A stretch of DNA of 62,436 nt from UMGS172 sp045649545 (GTDB lineage Bacteria; Bacillota; Clostridia; Oscillospirales; Acutalibacteraceae), in the NCBI GenBank assembly GCA_045649545.1, contig JAZRQE010000004.1, positions 1 through 62,436 on the forward strand. The letters are read 5' to 3'. A program made the translations under genes and the position numbers. Positions within the stretch are counted from its first letter, which is position 1, and each line of letters starts with the position of its first letter. The notes below the pieces were generated by a model that saw only the letters and a program-made list of their open reading frames with translations, was not told the DNA's origin and searched no databases. Shown piece by piece: positions 41,342 through 49,351 of the stretch.

Positions 41342-42168
41342 TGCAGTTTTATATTGACGATATTATCAAAACCGCCCTTTTAGAGGATGTAAATTACATT
41401 GACGTAGCGGCAGATAACCTTTTACCTGATAATCACGTGTCAACCGCAAAATTTTTAGCCAAAGCTGACGGTATTTTGTGCGGTATTGATGTTGCACTTC
41501 GCGTTTTCCAATTACTTGGTGACTTTAATATGAACAAATACAAAAATGACGGTGACACACTTAAAAAAGGTGACATCATCGCCGAAATCAGCGGTCCGAC
41601 CAAGTTATTATTAAAGGGTGAGCGTACCTCTTTAAACCTTATTCAGCATATGTCGGGAATCGCGACAATGACGCACGAAGCAGCTGAACTCATCAAAGGC
41701 ACTAACGCCACAGTTGCCGACACAAGAAAAACATTACCGGGTCTTCGTGCTTTGCAAAAATACGCTGTAACCTGCGGAGGCGGTAAAAATCACCGTTTTA
41801 ATCTTTCCGACGCCGCAATGCTCAAAGATAACCACATTGATGCTTGCGGTAGCATTACCAAAGCAGTTTCAACCTTGAGAGAAAAAATCGGTCACACGGT
41901 AAAAATTGAGGTTGAAACCCGTAATTTAGACGAGGTTAAAGAGGCACTCGACACCGGTTGCGAAATCATTATGCTCGACAATATGGATTGCGAAACAATG
42001 AAAAAAGCAGTCGAAATGGCTCACGGAAAAGCACTTTTAGAGGCTTCGGGCAACATTACCGCCGAGACAATCCGTGCCGTTGCCGAAACCGGCGTTGACA
42101 TCATTTCTATCGGTGCAATCACACATTCGGTCAAGGCTTTTGATATTTCGTTAAAGGTTGTAAAATAG
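41338..42168 (+). CDS. nadC: Nicotinate-nucleotide pyrophosphorylase (carboxylating)
   Basis: A 276-residue quinolinate phosphoribosyltransferase: GERTSLNLIQHMSGIAT, DTRKTLPGLRALQKYAV, GGKNHRFNLSDAAMLKDNH, EVETRNLDEV, IMLDNM, and LLEASGNITAETIRAVAETGVD. It turns quinolinate and PRPP into nicotinate mononucleotide. AAGGAGGT precedes the ATG. Either of two adjacent ATG codons could be used. Confidence 0.97.
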   Translation: MMQFYIDDIIKTALLEDVNYIDVAADNLLPDNHVSTAKFLAKADGILCGIDVALRVFQLLGDFNMNKYKNDGDTLKKGDIIAEISGPTKLLLKGERTSLNLIQHMSGIATMTHEAAELIKGTNATVADTRKTLPGLRALQKYAVTCGGGKNHRFNLSDAAMLKDNHIDACGSITKAVSTLREKIGHTVKIEVETRNLDEVKEALDTGCEIIMLDNMDCETMKKAVEMAHGKALLEASGNITAETIRAVAETGVDIISIGAITHSVKAFDISLKVVK

Positions 42169-42205
42169 AAAATATTCCCGATTTTAAAAATAAAGGAGTT
42201 GCAAA

Positions 42206-42637
42206 ATGAAACGTAAGGTTTGTATGATAGTAGCCCTTTTGACAATTATAATTACCGCTTTTAACGTTGGATTTTTTGTTAAAGACGAATTCTTTTATAA
42301 TATGAACAACCTTCCAAACGGAAAACTTTTAAGAAAAGACTATGACCAGAATATACTGTTCAGTACCGGAATTTTACTTGAGGTTTTTGAGGTTGAGTCA
42401 ACCGATGAACATCCTGCCGCAATACGTGTTGCTGTAAAAAACGATAACACCGGCGAAACCCGTACTATTTACTGGCAAATCGGCACACGCGAAAGCATTA
42501 TAAACTGGCCTCAAGATGAAGGCACCACAGTTGTAATCAACGGCGTGCCTGTTGATTATATAAAGGGATATTACGACTGCCGCGATTACGCAAACTTCAC
42601 CTATGTGCCAAAAATCGACAATAGTGGCAATTTGTAA
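42206..42637 (+). CDS. Hypothetical exported or membrane-anchored protein
   Basis: A 143-residue protein with an N-terminal hydrophobic segment (about residues 5-25, VCMIVALLTIIITAFNVGFF) preceded by MKRK, fitting a signal anchor. The rest is strand-rich (FSTGILLEVFEVES, AAIRVAVKNDNTGETRTIYW, DEGTTVVINGVPVDY). I do not recognise the family. AAGGAG lies before the ATG, 37 bases after nadC, so it may be on the nadBC transcript. Confidence 0.7.
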   Translation: MKRKVCMIVALLTIIITAFNVGFFVKDEFFYNMNNLPNGKLLRKDYDQNILFSTGILLEVFEVESTDEHPAAIRVAVKNDNTGETRTIYWQIGTRESIINWPQDEGTTVVINGVPVDYIKGYYDCRDYANFTYVPKIDNSGNL

Positions 42638-42698
42638 TATTCATAAGTTGTATGCATAGACTATATTTATAGTTTATAAATTTTGAAAGGAGAAAAAT

Positions 42699-42932
42699 AT
42701 GAAAAAGATTATTTGCAAACGTGAATATGACACTGAGGTTGCATCTTTAATCAAGAAATTCATTGTAGGTGAATTCGGCGATGCTACCGGTTATGAAGAG
42801 TCACTTTACGAAATGCCCGATGGAAAACTTTTCCTCTATGTTAACGGCGGTGAAGAGTCTATCTACCCCACCGAAAACATTAAAAGCATTTCTAAAGAAA
42901 AAGCCGCAATTTGGCTTAAAGACCACGAGTAA
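42699..42932 (+). CDS. Small hypothetical cytoplasmic protein
   Basis: A 77-residue protein without signal peptide or membrane segment. It has the pattern of small conserved Clostridia proteins that begin with 'KKIICKREYDTE' and end with an Ile/Lys-rich helix (NIKSISKEKAAIWLKDHE). A good ribosome site (AAAGGAG) and a following terminator support it as real. Function unknown. Confidence 0.7.
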   Translation: MKKIICKREYDTEVASLIKKFIVGEFGDATGYEESLYEMPDGKLFLYVNGGEESIYPTENIKSISKEKAAIWLKDHE

Positions 42933-42943
42933 TTTAAAGGCAT

Positions 42944-42979
42944 AAAACAAGCCGAGGGCGTTGCCCTCGGCTTGTTTTT
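42944..42979 (+). terminator. Terminator after the small hypothetical gene
   Basis: AAAACAAGCCGAGGGC and GCCCTCGGCTTGTTTT form a 16-bp perfect stem with a 3-base loop and A/T tracts on both sides, serving this gene and possibly the convergent lipoprotein gene. Confidence 0.9.
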
Positions 42980-43034
42980 ATTAATTAATAGTCAATTAAA
43001 AATTTGAAGAAATCATAGCCTTGTTCTGCGTTGA

Positions 43035-44798
43035 TTATTTCTTTGTTTCAGGGGTAGTCGGAGTAGTAATCGGCAATTTTGTACGGTCGGTAAACGTACT
43101 GCCGGGCTTTTGATAAACCCTGACCCAGTCAAAACACGCCGTGATAGGCCACATTGCATCCTCGTCAACCGCAACCTGCTCGGTCATATTAATTCCGCCC
43201 ATAAAATCAAGATACATCTCGGTCTTAAGACCTTTGAATTTATCCGGAGTGACTTCTACAGTACCGTATGATACACCGTCAACGAAAAACCTGACATATT
43301 CAGGTGTCCATTCAACGCCGTATGTGTGATATTCATCATCGTTAAAAAACTTTCCGTTTTCTAAAACACCTGAGCGGTAACCTTCATAATCAGAATTATG
43401 CAAACCTAAATAATGGCTGTAATAACTTTTCGTCTCCAATATGCCAAGGCTTGCATACACCGAGTCCTGACTGCCCAAGCTATTAAACACATCAATTTGA
43501 GCAGTTTCTGCTTTCTTATCATTATAATCGGTCAAAATCATTTTAATCCAATACCCGGGAGCAGCGCGGAATTTAGCACGAACTTCAACATAACCGTATT
43601 TCATACTAAAGGATTTTTCCGTGGTAATATGACCGGTATGATAACCGCCGGCATTGAGCCCTGAGCGAAGAATCATATTAGAGCTGTCAGAATAAATGTC
43701 TTTAGGGAGAATTTGAAGCAATCCTGCGGCATCACCGTAAGTAGGAATTGCACCATTCTCAACTGTCCATATTTTATTATTAATTTCATCGGTATTGAAC
43801 TCATCCGAGAAAACTAACTCATAACCGTCAAAATAATCTCCACCGTATGTGGAAATGCTACCGGTCTTACAATAGTTCGGTTTAATATGCAACGGTGCTG
43901 CCGTAATGGATGCTTTTTCGACCATATCTGCAAAATCATTAACCGCTTTTGAAGTAGCCTCTATCTGACCGCCGCGTAAAACAAGTTTATTGCTATATTG
44001 AGCCAACGTGTAACGTTTGGTTGCAAAAAAGGATGTTACATATGTTTCTCCGCGGTTGGTATCGCCAACCAAAATCTCATATGTCGACTCTTCTACAGCG
44101 TCGGTAACCAACGGAATTTCAACGCCTGTGGCTTCCTTTATAACACGGACAAGACGCTGTGCTGCATTACGCTCAATGAACGACGGCGAGCCTGACATAA
44201 CAACTGAATATTGAATAATATTAATATCATTAATAGTAACAACCGGTGTGTCAGAACGGTCGCTTAAATACATATAACTGTATCCGCTTTTAAAAGTTTT
44301 ATTAAAACCTTTATTAAGCAAATTTGTGAGAATATAGTTGAATGCATCCTCACGTCCAAACTTGGACATCCACATAACGCTCAAAGTGTTATTATAACCG
44401 CTGATTAAGTAGTCATAATAATTGTTTGCACGGATTCCCTCCATAGTTTTAGCGGTCTGTTTTGATTCATTATATGACGTGTTTCCGAGAAGAATAATTT
44501 TTTGATTAGCATCGGTAATATTCAACACATCAGGGCAAATCTGAAACGTTTTGGAAGACGACGCTGCTAATCTTTCCATAAACTCAACAAATGAATCAAT
44601 TTCATCAAAACTGGCACCGCTACGGTAAACCAAAAGGTAATCGCAATTAATCTCATCTACCGAATCGATAATCATTTGATAATTGCCCGAAATATAGCCG
44701 ATATCGGCCTTATCCCCTTTTTTACCGCAACTGGAAAAAGACAGTAGCATAACTACTGCAAGTAAACAAGATATACACTTTAAAAAGCCTTTTCGCAT
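43035..44798 (-). CDS. GH16-family lipoprotein with replaced catalytic glutamates
   Basis: A 587-residue lipoprotein: signal peptide and lipobox FSSC (Cys24). Residues about 190-300 resemble the N-terminal domain of alpha-glucuronidase/DUF4838 proteins (ERNAAQRLVRVIKEATGVEIPLV, YEILVGDTNRGET). Residues about 325-575 are a GH16-type jelly roll (YELVFSDEFNTDEINNKIW ... FSMKYGYVEVRAKFRAAPGYWIKM ... DDEYHTYGVEWTPEYVRFFVDGV). The active-site strand reads AQIDVFN, where the family has (G)EIDI(x)E: nucleophile Glu is Gln434 and acid/base Glu is Asn439, while Asp436 is kept. It is probably a glycan-binding pseudoenzyme. Confidence 0.82.
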   Translation of the reverse strand: MRKGFLKCISCLLAVVMLLSFSSCGKKGDKADIGYISGNYQMIIDSVDEINCDYLLVYRSGASFDEIDSFVEFMERLAASSSKTFQICPDVLNITDANQKIILLGNTSYNESKQTAKTMEGIRANNYYDYLISGYNNTLSVMWMSKFGREDAFNYILTNLLNKGFNKTFKSGYSYMYLSDRSDTPVVTINDINIIQYSVVMSGSPSFIERNAAQRLVRVIKEATGVEIPLVTDAVEESTYEILVGDTNRGETYVTSFFATKRYTLAQYSNKLVLRGGQIEATSKAVNDFADMVEKASITAAPLHIKPNYCKTGSISTYGGDYFDGYELVFSDEFNTDEINNKIWTVENGAIPTYGDAAGLLQILPKDIYSDSSNMILRSGLNAGGYHTGHITTEKSFSMKYGYVEVRAKFRAAPGYWIKMILTDYNDKKAETAQIDVFNSLGSQDSVYASLGILETKSYYSHYLGLHNSDYEGYRSGVLENGKFFNDDEYHTYGVEWTPEYVRFFVDGVSYGTVEVTPDKFKGLKTEMYLDFMGGINMTEQVAVDEDAMWPITACFDWVRVYQKPGSTFTDRTKLPITTPTTPETKK

Positions 44799-44848
44799 CA
44801 GAATAACACCTTCACAAACGCAATAAAAATCCCTTAATATACATATTA

Positions 44849-44877
44849 ATTTTACTATACCTCGTCCCCTGTGTCAA
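44849..44877 (-). promoter_or_regulatory. Promoter of the GH16-like lipoprotein gene
   Basis: On the minus strand a perfect -35 TTGACA (44877-44872), a 17-base spacer and a -10 TAAAAT (44854-44849). Confidence 0.75.
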
Positions 44878-44938
44878 GCAGTATATTTTTACAGAACTGT
44901 GAATTCTGCACGCATCGTCACGATAAAACACCTTGACA

Positions 44939-44974
44939 AAAACCCTGCACCGCCAAAAGACAGTGCAGGGTTTT
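44939..44974 (-). terminator. Terminator of glnA
   Basis: On the minus strand ACCCTGCAC and GTGCAGGGT pair around a 12-base loop and are followed by TTTTTG. It lies four bases after the glnA stop. Confidence 0.85.
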
Positions 44975-44979
44975 TAATT

Positions 44980-46404
44980 TTAAAGGTTATAGTACTTATC
45001 AAACTCTGCAGGATGAGGAATCTTTGAAAGTTCTGCACATTCTGCACGCTTGGACTTGATAAAGTTCTTGATTAACTCCTCAGGGAATACTCCTGCCTCG
45101 GTAAGATAATCGTGGTCGGCTTCGAGAGCATCCAAAGCATCCTCCAAGCATACCGGTAAGCCCTGTAACTTTGCTTTTTCTTCTTCGGGAAGATGGAAAA
45201 GGTTGCAGTCATACGGACCCCAACCATTCTCATGCGGGTCAATCTTATTTTTAATACCGTCAAGACCTGCCATAAGGATTGCAGCATAGCAGAAATAGGG
45301 GTTGCAGGTTGCATCAGGGTTACGCAACTCAAAACGACGCTTATCAGGACTCTTGGCATAAGCCGGAATTCTGATAACGGCACTTCTGTTAGAGGTAGCA
45401 TAACCTACAGTAACCGGAGCCTCAAAACCGGGGACCAAACGCTTGAACGAGTTGGTGCTCGGGTTGGTGATAGCACAAAGAGAAGCGATGTGCTTCAAAA
45501 GACCGCCCATAAAGTAGTGAGCAGTTTGGCTCAAATGAGAGTAGCCGTTGTCATCCGAGAATACCGGCTGACCGTCTTTCATAAGCAACATATGAACGTG
45601 CATACCCGAACCTGCCTCACCGTAAATCGGCTTGGGCATAAAGGTAGCAGTTTTGCCGTGCTTTAAGGCGGTGTTATGAATGATGTACTTAATCATCATA
45701 GTGGCATCAGCCATATTTACAACCTCACCCAACTGCGGCTCAATCTCAAACTGACCGGAGGCGGCAACTTCGGGGTGATGATAGTTAATCTGAATGCCCA
45801 TATCAGCCATATGCATACACATTTCACTGCGGCACTCGTACGAAATATCAAACGGTTTTGCAATATGATAGTTCTTCTGTTTGGGAACTACAACACCCTT
45901 GCCCTCAACGGTGCTGTTCCAGTAAGACTGTTTAGCATCAACCGAGGCACCAACATAACTGCCGTCTACACCCCAGGTGACTTCGTCAAAGAGATAAAAC
46001 TCAAACTCGGGCAAAATAAGCATTTCATCGGCAACGCCCGAAGCCTTCATATGGTCAACAGCGGCACGGATAATATTTCTGGGATACTGTGCCAAGGGAC
46101 GGTTTTCAGGACTGTCAATAATCATTGCGTTACCGGTCATAGACAAGGTCGGGATATCACAGAACGGGTCGATAACTGCTGTGTCAGGGTCGGGAATGAA
46201 AACCATATCACTCTTCTCAACCACTGCATAACCGTAGTTAGAAGCATCAAAACCGATACCGCTTTTCATAGTATCCTCCGAGAAGTTGCCTGCAGGGATG
46301 GTTACGTGGCGGTACTGACCGTTGATGTCAACCATTTTAAAGTCAACCATTTTAATGTCGTTGTCTTTAATGAGTTTGATAATGTCTTTAACTGTTTTTG
46401 CCAT
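44980..46404 (-). CDS. glnA: Glutamine synthetase type I
   Basis: A 474-residue GlnA: DINGQYRHVTIPA, the SGIGFDAS loop, EFEFYLFDE, catalytic NYHHPEVAASGQFEIE, FMPKPIYGEAGSGMHVHM, and NRSAVIRIP. It makes glutamine from glutamate, ammonia and ATP. The adenylylation motif region near the end (NLFHLPEEEK) lacks the tyrosine of the GSI-beta type, fitting the Firmicutes GSI-alpha class. The ATG at 46404 follows AAGAGGTG; no GlnR-type regulator gene adjoins. Confidence 0.95.
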   Translation of the reverse strand: MAKTVKDIIKLIKDNDIKMVDFKMVDINGQYRHVTIPAGNFSEDTMKSGIGFDASNYGYAVVEKSDMVFIPDPDTAVIDPFCDIPTLSMTGNAMIIDSPENRPLAQYPRNIIRAAVDHMKASGVADEMLILPEFEFYLFDEVTWGVDGSYVGASVDAKQSYWNSTVEGKGVVVPKQKNYHIAKPFDISYECRSEMCMHMADMGIQINYHHPEVAASGQFEIEPQLGEVVNMADATMMIKYIIHNTALKHGKTATFMPKPIYGEAGSGMHVHMLLMKDGQPVFSDDNGYSHLSQTAHYFMGGLLKHIASLCAITNPSTNSFKRLVPGFEAPVTVGYATSNRSAVIRIPAYAKSPDKRRFELRNPDATCNPYFCYAAILMAGLDGIKNKIDPHENGWGPYDCNLFHLPEEEKAKLQGLPVCLEDALDALEADHDYLTEAGVFPEELIKNFIKSKRAECAELSKIPHPAEFDKYYNL

Positions 46405-46438
46405 AAAGTACACCTCTTAATGTTTTTATATGTTTTTA

Positions 46439-46497
46439 CGCACCCGGTGCGGAATTTATTACATAATTATTATAATCATATCCTGTTTAAAAATCAA
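46439..46497 (-). promoter_or_regulatory. glnA promoter and leader inverted repeat
   Basis: On the minus strand a -35 TTGATT (46497-46492), a 17-base spacer and a perfect -10 TATAAT (46474-46469). Downstream, in the leader, GCACC and GGTGC form a small palindrome (about 46440-46450) that could be a regulator site; this is tentative. Confidence 0.6.
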
Positions 46498-46558
46498 GTG
46501 CAAACCAAGTTAAACTAAACAGCTTTTTACAACTTGAATTTAAAATCTTTCATCAAGA

Positions 46559-47521
46559 TTACTTTAGGGTTATTTTAATATTGCCGGTGTCGGTCTTGAT
46601 TTCGCATTTTCCACCCGTCACCGTGTTTGGTACGTCGTTTCTACCGGTTGAGGTTTTAGTGATAAACACTTTTTCAGAAAGCAACGAACCGGTAATATCT
46701 CCGGTGTCAGTTTCTACAGTAATCTCACCGGCATCGCAACCGTTAAACTTTACGTGGCCTGTGCTTCTTTTGATGGAAAACCTTTCTTTGGCAATTACAT
46801 TTTTTAAATTTATATCGCCCGTACTTCCGCTTGATATAACACTGTTGCAATTAACGTCGGTCAGGTATGCTTCACCTGTTGAAACCTTGACTGTAAGGTC
46901 ACCCTCACAGTTTGCACCCTTGACGGTAATTTCACCGGTCGAAACCGAAAGGTCAAGCGAACCTGCAGACATATTTTCTAAAGAAATATCCCCTGTGCTT
47001 GCCTTTATTTTTATTAACTTTGAAGCCGATGCGTAAAAATCAACATCACCCGTACTTAACGAAATGTCAACATTTTGGAATTTAAAATCTTTTGGAATTT
47101 CAATATCTCCGGTGCTTGTCTTTATAACGAGCGAGGTGTATTCCGTTTTAGGCAGATAAACCATTATTTTTGGCGAACCGAAATTTATCCCGATATAATC
47201 ATACCAAGATTTTTCGTTGACAATGTTGATGGTAAGCGTATTTTCCTGAACCATGACGGAGTGCTTTGCTTTTTTGTCCTCATAACATTCCACTTTGCAT
47301 TTTCCGTCATCGGATAATGCAAATATAATGTCGGCGGTATTGGTTTTTATTGATATATCCTCAAATACTTCTGTAATTTCATAATGATTTGTTTGGTATT
47401 TAACAGTTGAAAGTTTTCTGAAATCCCATTTAAGCACTGACATTACCCCCGTAAAAATAATACATCCAATAATCACAAAAGAGGCTGCCATACTGAGCCA
47501 TATTTTTGTTGTCTTTCTCAT
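46559..47521 (-). CDS. DUF4097 beta-helix-like membrane-anchored protein
   Basis: A 320-residue protein with one N-terminal membrane segment (about residues 9-28, LSMAASFVIIGCIIFTGVMS). The remainder consists of about 10 repeats of the pattern 'KxSTGDIxLxN' (IKTSTGDIEIPKD, LSLSTGDVDFY, VSTGEITVKG, VSTGEAYLTD), typical of DUF4097/putative adhesin proteins that fold as a right-handed beta-helix. In Firmicutes such proteins follow DUF1700 and PadR genes and are linked to envelope-stress response. It starts on the last base of the upstream stop. Confidence 0.9.
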   Translation of the reverse strand: MRKTTKIWLSMAASFVIIGCIIFTGVMSVLKWDFRKLSTVKYQTNHYEITEVFEDISIKTNTADIIFALSDDGKCKVECYEDKKAKHSVMVQENTLTINIVNEKSWYDYIGINFGSPKIMVYLPKTEYTSLVIKTSTGDIEIPKDFKFQNVDISLSTGDVDFYASASKLIKIKASTGDISLENMSAGSLDLSVSTGEITVKGANCEGDLTVKVSTGEAYLTDVNCNSVISSGSTGDINLKNVIAKERFSIKRSTGHVKFNGCDAGEITVETDTGDITGSLLSEKVFITKTSTGRNDVPNTVTGGKCEIKTDTGNIKITLK

Positions 47522-48120
47522 TATGCTTCCTCCTTTTTAACAAGACAGTTTTTGAGCCATACTGCAATTTTCTTTGTGAGCATCAAAATGCCCTTTGTTG
47601 CCTCTTTACAACCGTAAAACATAAAAACGGAAAGTCCTGCACAAACGAATCCTGCCGAGAGCATCGCGACGCTTGTATAGACACTACTTGTCACACTCAA
47701 AACAGCACACGCCACCACACCGCCAACAGCACAAGCCACCAAGGAGGCAAAGACTGACCACAGAGAAATAATCACAGACCACAACGAAACATAAACCGAG
47801 AGAATCACGGCAACAAATGCAATTCCCAACGAAAGCCATATCGGAGAGCCAAGTGCCAAAAGTATGATTTCCCACGCTTTTAATCGTCTTTTTGGTTTTA
47901 TTCTTTGCTTTGCAATTTGCACAAAGGGAGTTTCTTCCACTACCTGTGCAATAATATTCTCGACAGAACCCACTGATAAAACCGCTTCATCCTCCAAAAG
48001 ACCTTCTTCTATTCTATCATCTATCATTTCGCCGTAAAACATCACGCGTTCTTCTATGTCTATCTCGGGTAATCCGGTCAATCCTTTGCGCAATTGCTCA
48101 AGAAATTCCCGCTTACTCAT
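47521..48120 (-). CDS. DUF1700 membrane protein
   Basis: A 199-residue protein: N-terminal cytoplasmic helices (MSKREFLEQLRKGLTGLPEIDIEERVMFYGEMIDDR split over the DUF1700 region), then about three hydrophobic segments between residues 80 and 175. DUF1700 proteins are paired with PadR regulators and DUF4097 proteins; they may transmit a membrane signal. It overlaps the PadR gene by eight bases. Confidence 0.88.
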   Translation of the reverse strand: MSKREFLEQLRKGLTGLPEIDIEERVMFYGEMIDDRIEEGLLEDEAVLSVGSVENIIAQVVEETPFVQIAKQRIKPKRRLKAWEIILLALGSPIWLSLGIAFVAVILSVYVSLWSVIISLWSVFASLVACAVGGVVACAVLSVTSSVYTSVAMLSAGFVCAGLSVFMFYGCKEATKGILMLTKKIAVWLKNCLVKKEEA

Positions 48121-48433
48121 TTCCTTCGTCCTCCTTCGTCACAAATTTGTATATGGATAAAATTTCCTTCCACTCATCTTTAAACTCTTCAATACGTTTC
48201 AATCCCTCGTCGGTAATATGATAATACTTACGGAGTCTGCCACCGTGTTCGGCAGTACGAACAGTCAGCATACCGGCCGTTTCCAAACGTTTTAAAATAG
48301 TATATAAGGTGGATTCCGACAACTCGATATACGGCTTTACATCCTTGATAATCTTATATCCGTATGAGTCCTCGTTCTTGATTGCTGCCAGAACGCAAAC
48401 ATCCAATAACCCTCGTTTTAACTGAATATCCAT
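48113..48433 (-). CDS. PadR-family transcriptional regulator
   Basis: A 106-residue PadR regulator: KRGLLDVCVLAAIKNEDSYGYKIIKDV, the recognition region ELSESTLYTILKRLETAGMLTV, and wing GGRLRKYYHITDEGLKRI. It is the first gene of a three-gene operon with DUF1700 and DUF4097. An inverted repeat overlaps its own -10 box, so autorepression is likely. Confidence 0.93.
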   Translation of the reverse strand: MDIQLKRGLLDVCVLAAIKNEDSYGYKIIKDVKPYIELSESTLYTILKRLETAGMLTVRTAEHGGRLRKYYHITDEGLKRIEEFKDEWKEILSIYKFVTKEDEGNE

Positions 48434-48453
48434 ACTATACCTCCCTTTGCGTA

Positions 48454-48486
48454 ATACATCGTATCACGAAGTATCAAAATTGTCAA
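48454..48486 (-). promoter_or_regulatory. PadR-operon promoter with overlapping operator-like palindrome
   Basis: On the minus strand a -35 TTGACA (48486-48481), a 17-base spacer and a -10 TACGAT (48463-48458). The palindrome ATACATCGTAT (48454-48464) covers the -10, and a further GATAC half-site lies 8-10 bases away, as expected for a PadR operator. Confidence 0.6.
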
Positions 48487-48662
48487 TAGTTTTTATTAAT
48501 TAAATGAATTCTGTTTGATTTTAATATGAAACGTAGTATAATGTATAATATAAAAAGTGTTTCGATTTCAGCACAACCAACAGTTGATTTCTCCTCGCTC
48601 AACCAACGGTATGTTTATTGAATTACAAAAATCGATTACAATATAATCAAAGGAGGCGACGT

Positions 48663-49274
48663 ATGGACCAGACAAAAATCGGGAAATTCATTGCCGAACA
48701 ACGAAAAAAGGTTAACTTAACCCAAATGCAGTTGGCAGAAATCTTGAACATCACCGACAGAGCGGTATCAAAATGGGAAACGGGTAAATCTCTGCCCGAC
48801 TCTTCCATTATGCTCGAACTGTGTGACGTTCTCAAAATCACCGTAAATGATTTATTAAGTGGGGAGGTAATTACAGTGAATAATTACAACAAAGAAATGG
48901 AAAATAAGTTAATTGAAATGGTAAAACAAAAAGAAGAAAGCGACCGAAGATTACTTAAAATAGAAATTGTAATGGGTATATGCTGTGTTTTACCGCTTAT
49001 TGCATCGGTCATAATCGTTGCGGCTGTACCAATGGTTGAATGGTTGAGCACGGTAATTGTGTTGGCAAGTATTGTTCCTTTGTTAGTTGCAACTCCGTTT
49101 GCAATAAAAATTGAGCAAAAAGCAGGCTACTATGAATGTCAAAAGTGCGGCTACAAGCATATTCCCCAATATAGCAGTGTATTCTTTGCTATGCACATAA
49201 ACAGAACAAGGTATATGCGTTGCCCAAAATGCAATAAATATTCTTGGCAGAAAAAGGTGTTAGGTAAGGACTAA
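48663..49274 (+). CDS. XRE-family regulator with membrane segments and zinc ribbon
   Basis: A 203-residue protein. Residues 5-60 form a helix-turn-helix (KIGKFIAEQRKKVNLTQMQLAEILNI split; DRAVSKWETGKSLPD). Residues about 105-155 hold two hydrophobic segments, and the C-terminus has a zinc ribbon with CQKCGY and CPKCNK. Such regulators sit at the membrane and occur widely in Clostridia; target and signal are unknown. The ATG at 48663 follows AAAGGAGG. It diverges from the PadR operon; the 229-base gap between them is AT-rich. Confidence 0.85.
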   Translation: MDQTKIGKFIAEQRKKVNLTQMQLAEILNITDRAVSKWETGKSLPDSSIMLELCDVLKITVNDLLSGEVITVNNYNKEMENKLIEMVKQKEESDRRLLKIEIVMGICCVLPLIASVIIVAAVPMVEWLSTVIVLASIVPLLVATPFAIKIEQKAGYYECQKCGYKHIPQYSSVFFAMHINRTRYMRCPKCNKYSWQKKVLGKD

Positions 49275-49295
49275 TCACTTCTTAAAACACAATAA

Positions 49296-49349
49296 CCAAA
49301 CAAAAAGGCATTACCGACTTTAAGAGTCAGTAATGCCTTTTTTGTTTGG
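49296..49349. terminator. Bidirectional terminator between the XRE gene and the polysaccharide operon
   Basis: CCAAACAAAAAGGCATTAC pairs with GTAATGCCTTTTTTGTTTGG around an inner GACT/AGTC stem. A-rich and T-rich tracts allow use in both directions. Confidence 0.9.
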
Positions 49350-49351
49350 TT

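Noticed and set aside
45676..46518. 280-codon open frame on the plus strand
   Set aside because: It runs antisense to glnA, a clear gene, has no ribosome site and reads as low-quality protein. It is a shadow frame.
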